Positions 9,801 through 18,001 of a stretch of 64,000 nt of DNA are shown here, one piece after another. The stretch comes from a virus: positions 145,544-209,543 of the IMG/VR virus record IMGVR_UViG_3300042484_002457. One strand, written 5' to 3'. Positions within the stretch are counted from its first letter, which is position 1. The number at the start of each line of letters is the position of its first letter. Below the pieces are notes generated by a model that was not told the origin of the DNA, ran no database searches, and saw only the letters and a list, made by a program, of their open reading frames with translations. The position numbers and the translations under genes are program-made.

Positions 9801-10933
9801 ACTGGCTGGACAGCAATTTTGACAAGATTGAAAACACCCTGTTGCGTTTTACTGTGGCCCTGAGTGCTGCTATCAATCCAGAAGCATACCGCAAAGAATA
9901 CTTGACCAAGCTGTACAAGTTGTTGTCCGAAGGCATGGCGGACAAGAGTGACGTAAACATTATTCAGTTGTTCTCCAACTACTCAGCTGGTGAACTGGAC
10001 AAAGCTGCTCTAATCCGTCAAGTGCGTCAAAAGCAACTGGCTCGCAATGTTGCCAAGGGCAAGGCCACAGGCAAGATGTGGTGGAATGTTTCTAGACCAG
10101 GATACATGGGCAGCATCGAAGTTGTTGCTAACAGCAAAGAAGAAGCCATTGATGTTGCATTACAGCCGAGCAATTATCCAAACTGGGCAAGTGCTAGAAA
10201 TACATTACAGGCTAAACCATTACGTCCATACCAAGAAAAGCCAAGCGCACCTGCACAACCTGCTGCGGACAATCAAGGCAACTGGGGTATCTGGTTGGAT
10301 GCTGCAGAACGCTTTGTCCGAATACCTCGCACCGAAACTGGTGGCGACGGGCAAGCCTTGCGTAGATTCTCTAGCCAAGCGGCTGCAATGGCGTTCTTGG
10401 AGCGAACTCGAGAAGAGAATCCACTAATGAGAAGAGACATCAGCATTCGCGAAATCCCTGCAGACTATCAGTGGCCACCCGTTGCACCGGCTGTTAACCG
10501 CAATACGCTGACACCAACCGGTCCTGGACCTTGGGAAGTGTTTAGAATCAGTGACGGGTCAAGTGTAGCAGAGCTGGGGCAGACCAACCGCATGAGTGCT
10601 GAAGTAGAAGCTCGCGGAGTGATTGATCAACGTGGCGAAGCACCTGAACTGTATGGAGTAAGAACTCGTCAGTCTGACGCAGCACAAGGTGGCACAGTTG
10701 ATGTAGGGGGAGAAACACCTGCAACAGCACCGCAGACACTGACTCGTCCCGGACAAGGCCAACAACAGTTCACAGGCACATGGCGAGTGTTAGATCCTGA
10801 AGACCGTGAGATCTATCGCTTTAGTGGTGTGGGCAACAACCAATCAGATGCCAATCGTGTGGCCCTGAACTGGATGCGTCAAAATCCTGGTCGCATGCAA
10901 GCAGGTGTCACAGTGGTCCCGGAGATGACCTAA
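6812..10933 (+). CDS. giant multidomain protein: nucleotidyltransferase + HExxH peptidase + amidoligase-like
   Basis: 1373 residues. Near 63-84, VSGSNAAYNYTPHSDVDLHL matches polymerase-beta-type nucleotidyltransferases (GS..N / DxD). At 337-341 HELAH with a downstream Glu/His-rich ENEAHAIAG segment is a zinc metallopeptidase site. From about 600 to 1000 an amidoligase-like region shows AGMEFEMIVPN, GGLEFVSPPMP, STGLHINISV and YIEFRSPGGDW, the pattern of the glutamine-synthetase-fold COOH-NH2 ligases. From about 1090 to the end, three or four short repeats start with W-x-V/I strands. Family knowledge: such enzymes transfer nucleotides, cut peptides and form amide bonds. Inference: a packaged multifunctional protein acting on host targets or peptidoglycan. 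A single frame covers it, so it is a fusion, not a cluster. Confidence 0.75.
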   Translation: MNIEELDSFNLADAVKFHNQLNPRLWDQREHLKPDVHAKLMEIARDFQEFLGVPDLEVKDITVSGSNAAYNYTPHSDVDLHLVVDMPDAKNSEVFRELFDAKKFQYNAEHDIRIGGYDVELYVQDAEQEHHSQGIYSLLQNRWISVPKRRKPDVDDISVKSKYQDVGHRIEAAIRGGDAAQMEDVWNKLRVMRKQGLEREGEFAPENIVFKMLRNNGTIGNLKQARQAVRDRELSLAEVNRPKQRVHYGFVSESPDGVNPSTKMFLEEDDAESLVTEFIFTTADKLGIKRIPKIHIHTNDDWSRENNSFGMFVPDTYELHVSLINRHPMDVMRTIAHELAHVRQHEIKPVKPGDGETGSDVENEAHAIAGIVMRDFASSHPEYFEKPAVSESSGYIPTRAQAQDPRFKMALTVDIKPGQTGKEANKLALQTDAQGRPALLMKTANLREGRMPQPSQGQGQYRDLNKPLGPETPPTMPAGTVKVDVSDVYDWYKLGSHISNLKGLGKHDFGAGPPSTIISFGDEETEHKYIQDLEKTGLTTTDIDPKDPKQPPGMKRQKTDPTYNVAEDDIVESLRQEFALLEDEYISEIKMTGKNLRAEAAQTGAQAGMEFEMIVPNVETEELDPEYEPDWDQDQRTRSFSDIRDFFHDGDYNGRREADNLMEEIQNEYEEWQAEQTDEAWARDGVDYMRDFVEVNDLFDREEAIDTARDEVIDANPDLPPESKDFQDLLRARLDELQEQFVLESFEDQGRIYNDALQAFAEEQRDEYDERSFLDDKYPMMTDIQSNFDISWPHYYNINDGQDSGEVDVDQVADEFGSYMGKPVNASRQYHGGRREAGTYVVEPDGSLEGDNPGDGGLEFVSPPMPIDEMISDLNKVKAWADKTGCYTNDSTGLHINISVPNYSIDKLDYVKLAILMGDEYILDLFGRSGNTYAKSAMGKIKSALKQKPEASAQIMDLMKQGLDGAATKAIHTGITDKYTSINTKTGYIEFRSPGGDWLDSNFDKIENTLLRFTVALSAAINPEAYRKEYLTKLYKLLSEGMADKSDVNIIQLFSNYSAGELDKAALIRQVRQKQLARNVAKGKATGKMWWNVSRPGYMGSIEVVANSKEEAIDVALQPSNYPNWASARNTLQAKPLRPYQEKPSAPAQPAADNQGNWGIWLDAAERFVRIPRTETGGDGQALRRFSSQAAAMAFLERTREENPLMRRDISIREIPADYQWPPVAPAVNRNTLTPTGPGPWEVFRISDGSSVAELGQTNRMSAEVEARGVIDQRGEAPELYGVRTRQSDAAQGGTVDVGGETPATAPQTLTRPGQGQQQFTGTWRVLDPEDREIYRFSGVGNNQSDANRVALNWMRQNPGRMQAGVTVVPEMT

Positions 10934-11919
10934 TGAGAGCACAAGAATTTGTAACAGAACTGTTTGAGCCAGGCAAAAAGTGGCAGTGGAGTTTTACTGG
11001 CAGTGAAGAAGCAGTAGCAGTATTTCATGTTGGTGAAGTGCCTTACATGTTCCATGCATATGGCGCCGTCGGTGAATGGGAAGCAGAGTTCAAGCGGTAT
11101 GGTAACAAACTAGATCGATCGCAAAAGTTTGGACTAACTGGCACTGGTAACTCAGCAGAAGTCATGAGCACAGTGGTTGACATCATGCGAGCGTTCTTGG
11201 AAAAATACAAGGACAAGATACAAGTGCTGACATTCAGTGCCAAGGAAGATTCCCGTCAGGGTCTATATGCCCGAATGGTCAAACGACTGCTGCCCGACTG
11301 GACCATGAAACAATCCGGTGAGCACTTTGTTCTTGTGGCTCCCAAACAAGATGTCACAGAAACATGGGGTGTTGAAAAGTATCCTATTCCGCTGCCAATT
11401 GGGCAGTACCTTGCTGTTGGTAGTGATGAGTTTGCTCCGCCGGGCAACTATGCCAGTGCAGACGATCTTGTGGATGATGTGTACGACTTGATAGATGCAG
11501 GTGTTGAGCCCACAGTGGTTGCAGTTGATCCCAAGACTCTGTTGGCCACACAAGACTGGCTTAGTAACGAAGGCGGCGGCGATCCCTTGTTTGACGAGTA
11601 CCCGGACAAGCCTGTGATATACAAGAAGGCAGGCAAGCTGTACATCCTTGACGGGCATCACAGAACCACACGAGCTTGGAAAGCTGGTAGACCTATTTCA
11701 GTATACCTGTTTGGGGACGATCAACAAAACGAACTGGACGAAAACTTTGCAGATGGCCGAAACCCACAAGACAAAGGTGATTCAAAGCGTCACGGTATCA
11801 ATACCAAAGCATCAGTTAGTAGTCTACGCAAAACTGCCAAACAAGGCGGCCGCAAAGGACAACTGGCACACTGGCTGGCTAACATGAAGTCTGGTAGAGC
11901 AAAGGCCAAACGAAAATGA
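10933..11919 (+). CDS. ParB-like-domain protein with possible capsid-targeting N-terminus
   Basis: 328 residues. It starts MRAQEFVTELFEPG, like the T4 internal-protein targeting peptide (MKTYQEFIAE, cut after Glu). Residues 30-125 may be an acetyltransferase-like or ligand-binding fold. Residues 225-265 (IYKKAGKLYILDGHHRTTRA) carry the GHHR signature of ParB/sulfiredoxin-type domains, which bind CTP or ATP and can have nuclease or kinase activity. The last 60 residues are strongly basic (GDSKRHGIN..., ending GRAKAKRK) and probably bind DNA. Overlaps the stop of the giant protein (TAATG). Likely packaged with DNA. Confidence 0.65.
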   Translation: MRAQEFVTELFEPGKKWQWSFTGSEEAVAVFHVGEVPYMFHAYGAVGEWEAEFKRYGNKLDRSQKFGLTGTGNSAEVMSTVVDIMRAFLEKYKDKIQVLTFSAKEDSRQGLYARMVKRLLPDWTMKQSGEHFVLVAPKQDVTETWGVEKYPIPLPIGQYLAVGSDEFAPPGNYASADDLVDDVYDLIDAGVEPTVVAVDPKTLLATQDWLSNEGGGDPLFDEYPDKPVIYKKAGKLYILDGHHRTTRAWKAGRPISVYLFGDDQQNELDENFADGRNPQDKGDSKRHGINTKASVSSLRKTAKQGGRKGQLAHWLANMKSGRAKAKRK

Positions 11920-12377
11920 GCGCATATCGACTTGATCCTTTTTATGGCATTGGTGCTGTTTCCTTGAATGCAAACACCGCTAGAGCTCAGATAGAGCTGC
12001 GACCCAGTATGTTTTTGAATTTGGCACACAGACTTGATGCCAACAGTGAATGTGCACTCCGTATAATACCCTACATCAGAACCAGATTGCAGTCAAGAGG
12101 TATTGGATATCCAATACTGCACATTGCGCCGCCTTTGGAATGGCGTAATAACGATTTTTCCAAACCTTGTCAAGTTATTGAAAGCAACGGACGCCATCGT
12201 ATGCATGCAATTATGGAGGTTCAAGGCGATGAACCTATTCCAGTATTGTTGGTACCTTGGCAAGATATTACACAACAAGAGTTAAATACATGGCTACCTC
12301 GCATGCGTGAGCAAATGCTCAGTCAGGATGGCGAGTTGGTATCAGGTCAATTATGGGATCAAACACATGAGAGCTAA
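11916..12377 (+). CDS. ParB-like small protein
   Basis: A 153-residue protein; PCQVIESNGRHRMHAIMEVQ near 85-105 is the GRHR-xxA signature of ParB/Srx-type domains, followed by PIPVLLVPW. It overlaps the gene before (ATGA) and the gene after (11 bases). Two ParB-like genes in a row suggest a shared process such as processing of ejected DNA or nucleotide sensing (inference). No HTH is visible, so a partition role is unlikely. Confidence 0.6.
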   Translation: MSAYRLDPFYGIGAVSLNANTARAQIELRPSMFLNLAHRLDANSECALRIIPYIRTRLQSRGIGYPILHIAPPLEWRNNDFSKPCQVIESNGRHRMHAIMEVQGDEPIPVLLVPWQDITQQELNTWLPRMREQMLSQDGELVSGQLWDQTHES

Positions 12378-12567
12378 AGAGTTTGTTAATGAAAGTGTTG
12401 CGCCGGGCTTTCACGTGTATCAAGCACGAGTCAAAGTCAACAATCCTCTTTACTCTAACAGTATTGATGTTGCAGTGTTTGCCAAAGGTCCGGCTATGGC
12501 TCGCGCTCTGTTACAGGCACAGTACGGCAAAGATAGTGTTGTGACCAACGTTACACAAATTGCATAA
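12367..12567 (+). CDS. small protein with capsid-targeting-like N-terminus
   Basis: 66 residues starting MRAKEFVNESVAPG, nearly identical at the start to the protein at 10933 (MRAQEFVTE). The remainder is a small alpha/beta unit (YQARVKVNNPLY, AMARALLQAQYG). Cleavage after Glu9 would leave a small packaged peptide. The ATG lies inside the end of the previous gene. Confidence 0.6.
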   Translation: MRAKEFVNESVAPGFHVYQARVKVNNPLYSNSIDVAVFAKGPAMARALLQAQYGKDSVVTNVTQIA

Positions 12568-12570
12568 TTC

Positions 12571-12591
12571 TCTGTGGCGCAAAGCCACAGA
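12571..12591 (+). terminator. hairpin after the 66-aa gene, without T-tract
   Basis: Perfect 8-bp stem TCTGTGGC/GCCACAGA with loop GCAAA, placed directly after the stop. No run of T follows, so it may be a processing or mRNA-stability hairpin rather than a terminator. Confidence 0.5.
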
Positions 12592-12601
12592 TACATAAGT
12601 G

Positions 12602-13441
12602 ATGATAGACATTGTTACTGTTGTTTTCCAAGAAGAAATTCCAATTTTAAAAGTACAAGCAGAGTCAGTTGCACGATACTGCCAAAATATTGGTATCCGT
12701 AATATCTATGTGGTAGTCAATGATGACGAAGACACCATACACAAAATTGATGCTGGTTGGTGGGGTGACTTGGCCAATCATGTGTTGGTAGTACCGCGTT
12801 CAGCGTTTAGCACACAGTTTATAGATAATGGTTGGGTCAGTCAGCAGGCTCTTAAATTGCTAGCGGCTGCTATGAGCCATAACACCTGGAGCATGGTACT
12901 AGATGCCAAAACAGTATTTGTGCGTGAGCTGCAACTGACTGATTTATTGGACTGTGATGGCCGTGCACGAGTAGGCACATTACCAGTGTTCCCAGTGTTT
13001 GAACCCACACGACTCATGATCAATGAGTTGTACAACATAGACATGAAAGATCAACTGGGGCCAGGCGGCGTGCCCTTTTTCTTTCAAAATGATGTAGTGC
13101 GACTCATGATTGCAGAAACAACATTCTTGGCCAAGAAAAGTTTTCCCATATGGTTTCAAGCAAAAGGACGCATCACTGAGTTTATGCTGTACTCAGGATA
13201 CTTGCAATATAGATTTGGCGGATACGATACATTTTACTCGTCTGACTCAGCATTTGGTGCAGTGAACATCAGCCATGGCGAAGTTGATCAATTCAACACC
13301 AAGCTCAAGCAAATGCAAGATCCACGTACTCTTACAGTGAGTATACATCGTGGCGCCTGGAGTCAACTCAGCGCAGACCAACGCCAAGAATATCAGTTTA
13401 GATTAATTGAAGCAGGCCTAATAGGAGCACACAGTTTATGA
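12602..13441 (+). CDS. glycosyltransferase-like protein
   Basis: About 280 residues. The N-terminus IDIVTVVFQEEIPILKVQAE and the segment WSMVLDAKTVFVREL (with an Asp-Ala-Lys in place of a classic DxD) resemble GT-A-like glycan proteins of the DUF6492 type. ATG at 12602 preferred over the GTG three bases earlier. It overlaps the next gene by ATGA. Together with the PIG-L-like and SGNH-like genes downstream it looks like a small glycan-modifying operon (inference). Confidence 0.55.
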   Translation: MIDIVTVVFQEEIPILKVQAESVARYCQNIGIRNIYVVVNDDEDTIHKIDAGWWGDLANHVLVVPRSAFSTQFIDNGWVSQQALKLLAAAMSHNTWSMVLDAKTVFVRELQLTDLLDCDGRARVGTLPVFPVFEPTRLMINELYNIDMKDQLGPGGVPFFFQNDVVRLMIAETTFLAKKSFPIWFQAKGRITEFMLYSGYLQYRFGGYDTFYSSDSAFGAVNISHGEVDQFNTKLKQMQDPRTLTVSIHRGAWSQLSADQRQEYQFRLIEAGLIGAHSL

Positions 13442-13950
13442 AAGCCCTGTGCTTGGTTGCACATCCCGACGACTGTGTTATATTTGCCTACAGCTATATT
13501 CATAACCATCCTGAACTGGATTGGACGATTGGCTATTTGACCTACACTGCTGACAGTGAACGTGGTGTTGAGTTATCAGCATTTTGGCAACGACGAAACA
13601 TACCTTGTGTGTTCCTTGGCTTTGTTGATGACTACCGAGATCAGGAGCAGCAACAATTGTTACAATGGTACGGTATTGATGCCATGGCCGAGTGTGCCAA
13701 TCTTGCCCGACAATACGACTTAGTTTTGACCCACGATGAACACGGTGATTACGGGCACATACATCATCAAGTGGTGCACGATGCAGTAAAACTCCATCCA
13801 CGTTTGATTACATTTGCCAAGCCTGGTCAAGGTACAACATACACAGTACCGCCAGGCACATACACTCTTGATGAATTGCCCATGCACGGTGAAATTGTTG
13901 CCAGCTTTCATAGCCATGAACACAAAAACAGTTACAAGGAATCAAAATGA
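13438..13950 (+). CDS. PIG-L/LmbE-like deacetylase
   Basis: 170 residues. LVAHPDDCVIFAYSYI at 6-21 matches the AHPDDE zinc motif of N-acetylglucosamine deacetylases, except that the acidic residue after HPDD is Cys. LVLTHDEHGDYGHIHHQVVHDAV around 97-120 supplies the second conserved His set. The family removes acetyl groups from GlcNAc-type sugars; the Cys change may alter metal binding or activity. ATGA overlaps on both sides. Confidence 0.75.
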   Translation: MKALCLVAHPDDCVIFAYSYIHNHPELDWTIGYLTYTADSERGVELSAFWQRRNIPCVFLGFVDDYRDQEQQQLLQWYGIDAMAECANLARQYDLVLTHDEHGDYGHIHHQVVHDAVKLHPRLITFAKPGQGTTYTVPPGTYTLDELPMHGEIVASFHSHEHKNSYKESK

Positions 13951-14759
13951 AATTGATGGTAGCAGGATGCAGCTTTAGTGCTGTGAGTCAAAAGCATCCA
14001 GGCACAGCCTGGAGCGAAGTTCTAGCACAACGCCTGGGCTGGGACTTGGAAAATCTAGCACGCCAAGGATGCAGCAATGGCGGTATCCGCGTGCAGATTG
14101 AAGAAATTATTAGACAACGACCAGACTTTGCAATTGTGACTCCTACGTTTTGGGACCGGATGGAAATCCCTGCAACTGCTGCACCATTTGACTGGAAGAA
14201 AAGCACAGGCGGTTGGAATCCTGAAATTCAAAAACACCTACAGGATCGCACATTAAAAAATGGGTATAATCGTGCTGATGGTATCAACAATGTCAACTAT
14301 GGCAACAACAACTACAACATGATTTGCGAGACCATCTATACCTTGGCAGAGAACTTTAGTCACCCCTATCGGTCAGGCCTGATCAGCAAGGTATCACAAA
14401 ACGCAGTGCGTTACTACATTGATGCCATCTATGATTCAGAATGGAAGAAGCAACAAGACGAGTGGTTGATCAAAGAAGGTATATTTGAGCTGTATCATGC
14501 CGGCATAGACTTCTTGTTTGTGCCTGTACTGCTGTGGCCCTTTGATCCTGTACTGGGCCAACAACAGTGGCGCAACGTGATTACCACGGCTATACCTGAT
14601 CGCAATGTGATGTTCAATGAACCAGAATCAGTACTGCCCATTTGTGGCAACAATCCGTTTACGGGCGAAGATCCTGGATATCATAGCGGTGCACAAGGGC
14701 AAAAGATCATTGCTGAAAACTACTATCGCAGAATCACTCAAGACTTTGGGCTGACTTAA
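13947..14759 (+). CDS. SGNH/GDSL-like hydrolase
   Basis: 270 residues. MKLMVAGCSFSAVS carries the GCSFS form of the GDSL block, WDLENLARQGCSNGGI matches block II (Gly and Asn), and the C-terminal ...YHSGAQGQKIIAENYY holds the His of the DxxH region. SGNH enzymes de-acylate sugars or lipids. Three other proteins here share this plan (39990, 41791, 43585). It follows the PIG-L-like gene by ATGA overlap, consistent with sugar ester/amide editing. Ends convergently with the minus-strand cassette (26-base overlap). Confidence 0.65.
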   Translation: MKLMVAGCSFSAVSQKHPGTAWSEVLAQRLGWDLENLARQGCSNGGIRVQIEEIIRQRPDFAIVTPTFWDRMEIPATAAPFDWKKSTGGWNPEIQKHLQDRTLKNGYNRADGINNVNYGNNNYNMICETIYTLAENFSHPYRSGLISKVSQNAVRYYIDAIYDSEWKKQQDEWLIKEGIFELYHAGIDFLFVPVLLWPFDPVLGQQQWRNVITTAIPDRNVMFNEPESVLPICGNNPFTGEDPGYHSGAQGQKIIAENYYRRITQDFGLT

Positions 14760-15804
14760 ACAACTGCTGCATTTGGTGCTTGACTTCAGGCACCATTTCC
14801 AGCAACCTGGCATGATTGTGATCCAGTACTGACTGCAATTGATTTTGCACAGCCACAGGATCTTGTTGGCTGAGATACACCACTTGCTGCATAGCAAGAT
14901 CAAACCGCTCAAAATCCAAGGGACTATTGTCGTAGCTTTCATCTATCACACTACCAAACGTTTGGAATCCTTGATCTCTCAAACGTTTTAAATGATGCTG
15001 ATTTCCGAACAGAACAAATATGCGTTTGGCAAACAAGGCTTTGATACTTTTTTCACTCATGAAGAATCCGCCACCAGTGCCTAGGGTTTCGGTCAAGATA
15101 CTATAGTATGTGCGTTGATAAATGCGTTCAGGTACAATAAAACTTATTTGATTGTTGATATTTTGCGCAACCTCCCACGCAGGATCAAGATGCGGACTCA
15201 CATAAGGATACAGCAAAGGTGTGTCTTTAAATATTTCAGCAAACTCTTGATTTTGATGATTGATCACACCACCTGGAAAACAATCACGATATGTAACAAT
15301 GCACTGATCCAACAAGTTGTTTTTTGCTAGACCCAGTATCACATAGTCTCTGTTGGGCCTGCGAGCACCTAGCAGTGCATCAAACATATAGTGCTTGTGG
15401 TCATTGCGTGTGTCCACAAAGGTATTTGTATCAACAAAGCGTTCAATGTAAAAATTGCGATACAACATTCGACCAGGATCTAACACATTGTTTTGATGGG
15501 TGCCGCCCAGTGCAATCAAGTAGTTGTTGATGCGATTATCACGACACCACTGTTCAATTTGCGGCTGCGAAAAATATTCAGGATCACTTATCAACACAAG
15601 ATCAAACTGGTCAAGTTGGATATTGGCAATTAATGCATCGTAACTAAAGATCCAGGCACAATTATAAAAGGGTCGTACTGCTGCTACACGATATGGTTGT
15701 GCTAGAGCTGTCTCTAAATCAGTTGTGGTTTGGTCAGGCGTAAAACCCCAGTCATGTGCACAGTTTACACTTTGCCAGCAGGGGTTATAAACTTTGAATT
15801 GCAT
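14734..15804 (-). CDS. glycosyltransferase-like protein (fucosyltransferase-type C-terminal pattern)
   Basis: 356 residues, last gene of a minus-strand cassette. The segment VPERIYQRTYYSILTETLG then FMSEKSIKALFAKRIFVLFG resembles the donor-binding half of alpha-1,3-fucosyltransferase-like phage proteins, followed by LRDQGFQTFGSVIDESYD. No signal peptide. Overlaps the upstream gene by 20 bases. Acceptor unknown. Confidence 0.6.
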   Translation of the reverse strand: MQFKVYNPCWQSVNCAHDWGFTPDQTTTDLETALAQPYRVAAVRPFYNCAWIFSYDALIANIQLDQFDLVLISDPEYFSQPQIEQWCRDNRINNYLIALGGTHQNNVLDPGRMLYRNFYIERFVDTNTFVDTRNDHKHYMFDALLGARRPNRDYVILGLAKNNLLDQCIVTYRDCFPGGVINHQNQEFAEIFKDTPLLYPYVSPHLDPAWEVAQNINNQISFIVPERIYQRTYYSILTETLGTGGGFFMSEKSIKALFAKRIFVLFGNQHHLKRLRDQGFQTFGSVIDESYDNSPLDFERFDLAMQQVVYLSQQDPVAVQNQLQSVLDHNHARLLEMVPEVKHQMQQLFKSAQSLE

Positions 15805-16666
15805 GACATTTCTCTTTTACTTTGGCAAGGTGCCGATTAAAGTTGGCTATGGTCAAGGTGTCCCAATCCATTTGCATACTGAGACTGAGATCAGGTATGG
15901 CATCGCATATGGAATTGTGCGCGGAACCAAATCCAGCAATGTTGCTCAAGGTATTGTATTCGTAACGATGTTGTGCTTGGTATGTTACACTGCCCTGGGA
16001 CACTGCCCAGTTACCCAGTAGCTCGTATTCACTGAACCATTTGATAATGTTGCCTGTACCCCAAGGCGGAACTGTGGGCATCCCTGGTACCGCATCAATA
16101 ATTGCATCCAACCAGTGCTTGTTGGGCCAACGCTGTTGCAGATGTTCACGAAGTTTTACAAAATCTTTTTTTCTAACTGCACATAATTCAGTAACAAAGC
16201 AATGTGGTGATTGATGGCGCAACCCTGTGATGGCTTCAAACACCCCATTGTAACTGCCTTGGGTGGTGTTCATTAGTGACAACAAATTTAACTGATTGTT
16301 GGGATAGGGATTGTATGGCTCAAGCATAAATGTATCAGCATCGTGCATGAGAAAAACATCATGCTCCAATATGTCAAGATATGCTAACTTGATAGCTTGC
16401 TGGCGCAACCACCAGCCACGGTAGTCATCTGGAAACACCCAGTTGTTGACTTCAGGGTATTGTTTATATATTATGCTATCGTTAATGTATTCAAAGCGAC
16501 TGCTGTCAATATTGTATTTGTGCCAGACTGGCTCAAGTTCGTCCCGTGTCATTGGACTAGCAATCACTGTGGTATCAATACCTTTAAGGTTGTGATCCCA
16601 CTGCATAGCAAATGCTGCATGAGGCACACGATACTTGGCCAAAAACAAAACTCTTGCAACTGTCAT
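15785..16666 (-). CDS. GT-A-like glycosyltransferase
   Basis: 293 residues. VARVLFLAKYRVPHAAFAM opens the fold; LEHDVFLMHDADTFMLEP near 105 carries a DAD metal motif, and PWGTGNIIKWFSEYELLGNW follows. Resembles the protein at 12602 in plan. Four-base overlap (ATGA) with the radical SAM gene ahead of it, so the two are likely co-translated. Confidence 0.65.
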   Translation of the reverse strand: MTVARVLFLAKYRVPHAAFAMQWDHNLKGIDTTVIASPMTRDELEPVWHKYNIDSSRFEYINDSIIYKQYPEVNNWVFPDDYRGWWLRQQAIKLAYLDILEHDVFLMHDADTFMLEPYNPYPNNQLNLLSLMNTTQGSYNGVFEAITGLRHQSPHCFVTELCAVRKKDFVKLREHLQQRWPNKHWLDAIIDAVPGMPTVPPWGTGNIIKWFSEYELLGNWAVSQGSVTYQAQHRYEYNTLSNIAGFGSAHNSICDAIPDLSLSMQMDWDTLTIANFNRHLAKVKEKCHAIQSL

Positions 16667-17682
16667 GTTTGATTACAACTGTTGACACAGGCATATAACC
16701 TGCCTGTGGAAATACTAGTGTTTTGCCAAGATGCTTCCACCTGATCAAACCACTCCATACAATGCTCTAGACTATGCTCAAGAGCATTGTTTTCACGAAC
16801 CATGTCAGTTAATTGGCTGTTTCCTGGATGTGTCATTTGTCCAGGATAGAATCCCAAATAGCAACAGGGATAAACAGATCCATCGGCGGCCAAATATATT
16901 TCTCTATTGACTTTGTGTTGACATCTCAAATTCAATTGCTCAGTATCTTTTTGTAGTTGTATTGTTTTGGCATCAAACCATGTGACATGACTGTGAAGCA
17001 AAGCGTCAATAGGTGGCGGTGTTGATGCAGGGCCCAACCAATGCGAAAAGGTGCCATCTCGGGCATACACTGGCCCTGCATCGCGGCCATCATAGATGTT
17101 TTCAAACCGCGCAAACCCCCACTCCTGGGCCAATCTTTTGCATTCAGCTTCTTGGTGACGATTGTGATCAAACGGTACAAATCTCCAAAGTGCTTGCCCC
17201 CCAGCATTGATATAGGCACGAGCATTTTCTGTTACTCGATTCCAATCTGTATCTTGACGGTACAGTGCGTGGGTGTCAGCAAGGCCGTCCAGAGCAAAGC
17301 CTATAGTGACCAAGGGATGGGCCATCTGTGCCCACCAATCAGGGGTTCTTGCTCCCCCATTGGTGTTGATGTTTACTTGTATGCCCTGACTGCTCAACCA
17401 CTGCACAATTTCTGCTCCGTCTCGGGCCAGTGCAAAATCTCCAAGATTGCCGTTGAAATTTACAGCATAGTTGGAATTGAGTTTTAGTTGGGGTATCAAG
17501 GGCTCAATAATATGTTTAAACTCAGGTAGCCTAAGCTCGCATGTGGGATATCCTGAGTTGTAATCTACCCCGCGGTAGTTTCTTGGGCACATTGGACACC
17601 TGGCATTACACCGTGTTGTGAGTTCAACATGAACACGACGTATATCGCTAACTTTCAGCATTGGATATTTATAGGCATACAT
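16663..17682 (-). CDS. radical SAM protein with SPASM-type C-terminus
   Basis: 339 residues. VELTTRCNARCPMCPRNYRG near 20-39 gives the CxxxCxxC cluster that binds the 4Fe-4S/SAM centre. VYPCCYLGFYPGQM near 268 plus LEHCMEWF and the terminal CVNSC supply the extra cysteines of a SPASM/twitch domain. Such enzymes modify peptides or sugars by radical chemistry. It heads a three-gene minus-strand cassette with two glycosyltransferase-like genes in a plus-strand neighbourhood, suggesting acquisition as a unit. No leader-peptide gene was recognised beside it. Confidence 0.8.
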   Translation of the reverse strand: MYAYKYPMLKVSDIRRVHVELTTRCNARCPMCPRNYRGVDYNSGYPTCELRLPEFKHIIEPLIPQLKLNSNYAVNFNGNLGDFALARDGAEIVQWLSSQGIQVNINTNGGARTPDWWAQMAHPLVTIGFALDGLADTHALYRQDTDWNRVTENARAYINAGGQALWRFVPFDHNRHQEAECKRLAQEWGFARFENIYDGRDAGPVYARDGTFSHWLGPASTPPPIDALLHSHVTWFDAKTIQLQKDTEQLNLRCQHKVNREIYLAADGSVYPCCYLGFYPGQMTHPGNSQLTDMVRENNALEHSLEHCMEWFDQVEASWQNTSISTGRLYACVNSCNQT

Positions 17683-17698
17683 TTTGCTAAATATTATT

Positions 17699-18001
17699 AT
17701 GCAAGCTGAATTTATTATTGCCGTGGTAGATGTTTATTGCAAATGGACTGGCGAGCACCCACGCTATCGCTGCTATGTTAATGATGAGCTATTTGCCGAG
17801 CGCACATGGATATGGCACAACGAGTACCTTGAAGAAGAATTTCAAATTCAAGCGCCACCAGGTAACTATAAAATCAGATACGAGCTGGTTGATCCAGCCA
17901 ATGCCAAGTTAAAAATTCGCAATGTTAGAGTGTGTGTGGGTCCAGCAGTGGTAGACCCAAATGGCATAGTTCAAATATACACGCCGGAGAAACCACAATG
18001 A
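17699..18001 (+). CDS. carbohydrate-binding-module-like small protein
   Basis: 100 residues. The pattern HPRYRCYVNDELFAER, EEEFQIQAPPGNYKIRYELV and KLKIRNVRVC follows CBM36/60 modules (ligand-binding beta sandwich ending in an 'l.i.nv.v' strand). ATG at 17699; an in-frame TTG at 17684 is less likely. Overlaps the next gene by ATGA. Probably a virion decoration that binds glycans (inference). Confidence 0.55.
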   Translation: MQAEFIIAVVDVYCKWTGEHPRYRCYVNDELFAERTWIWHNEYLEEEFQIQAPPGNYKIRYELVDPANAKLKIRNVRVCVGPAVVDPNGIVQIYTPEKPQ

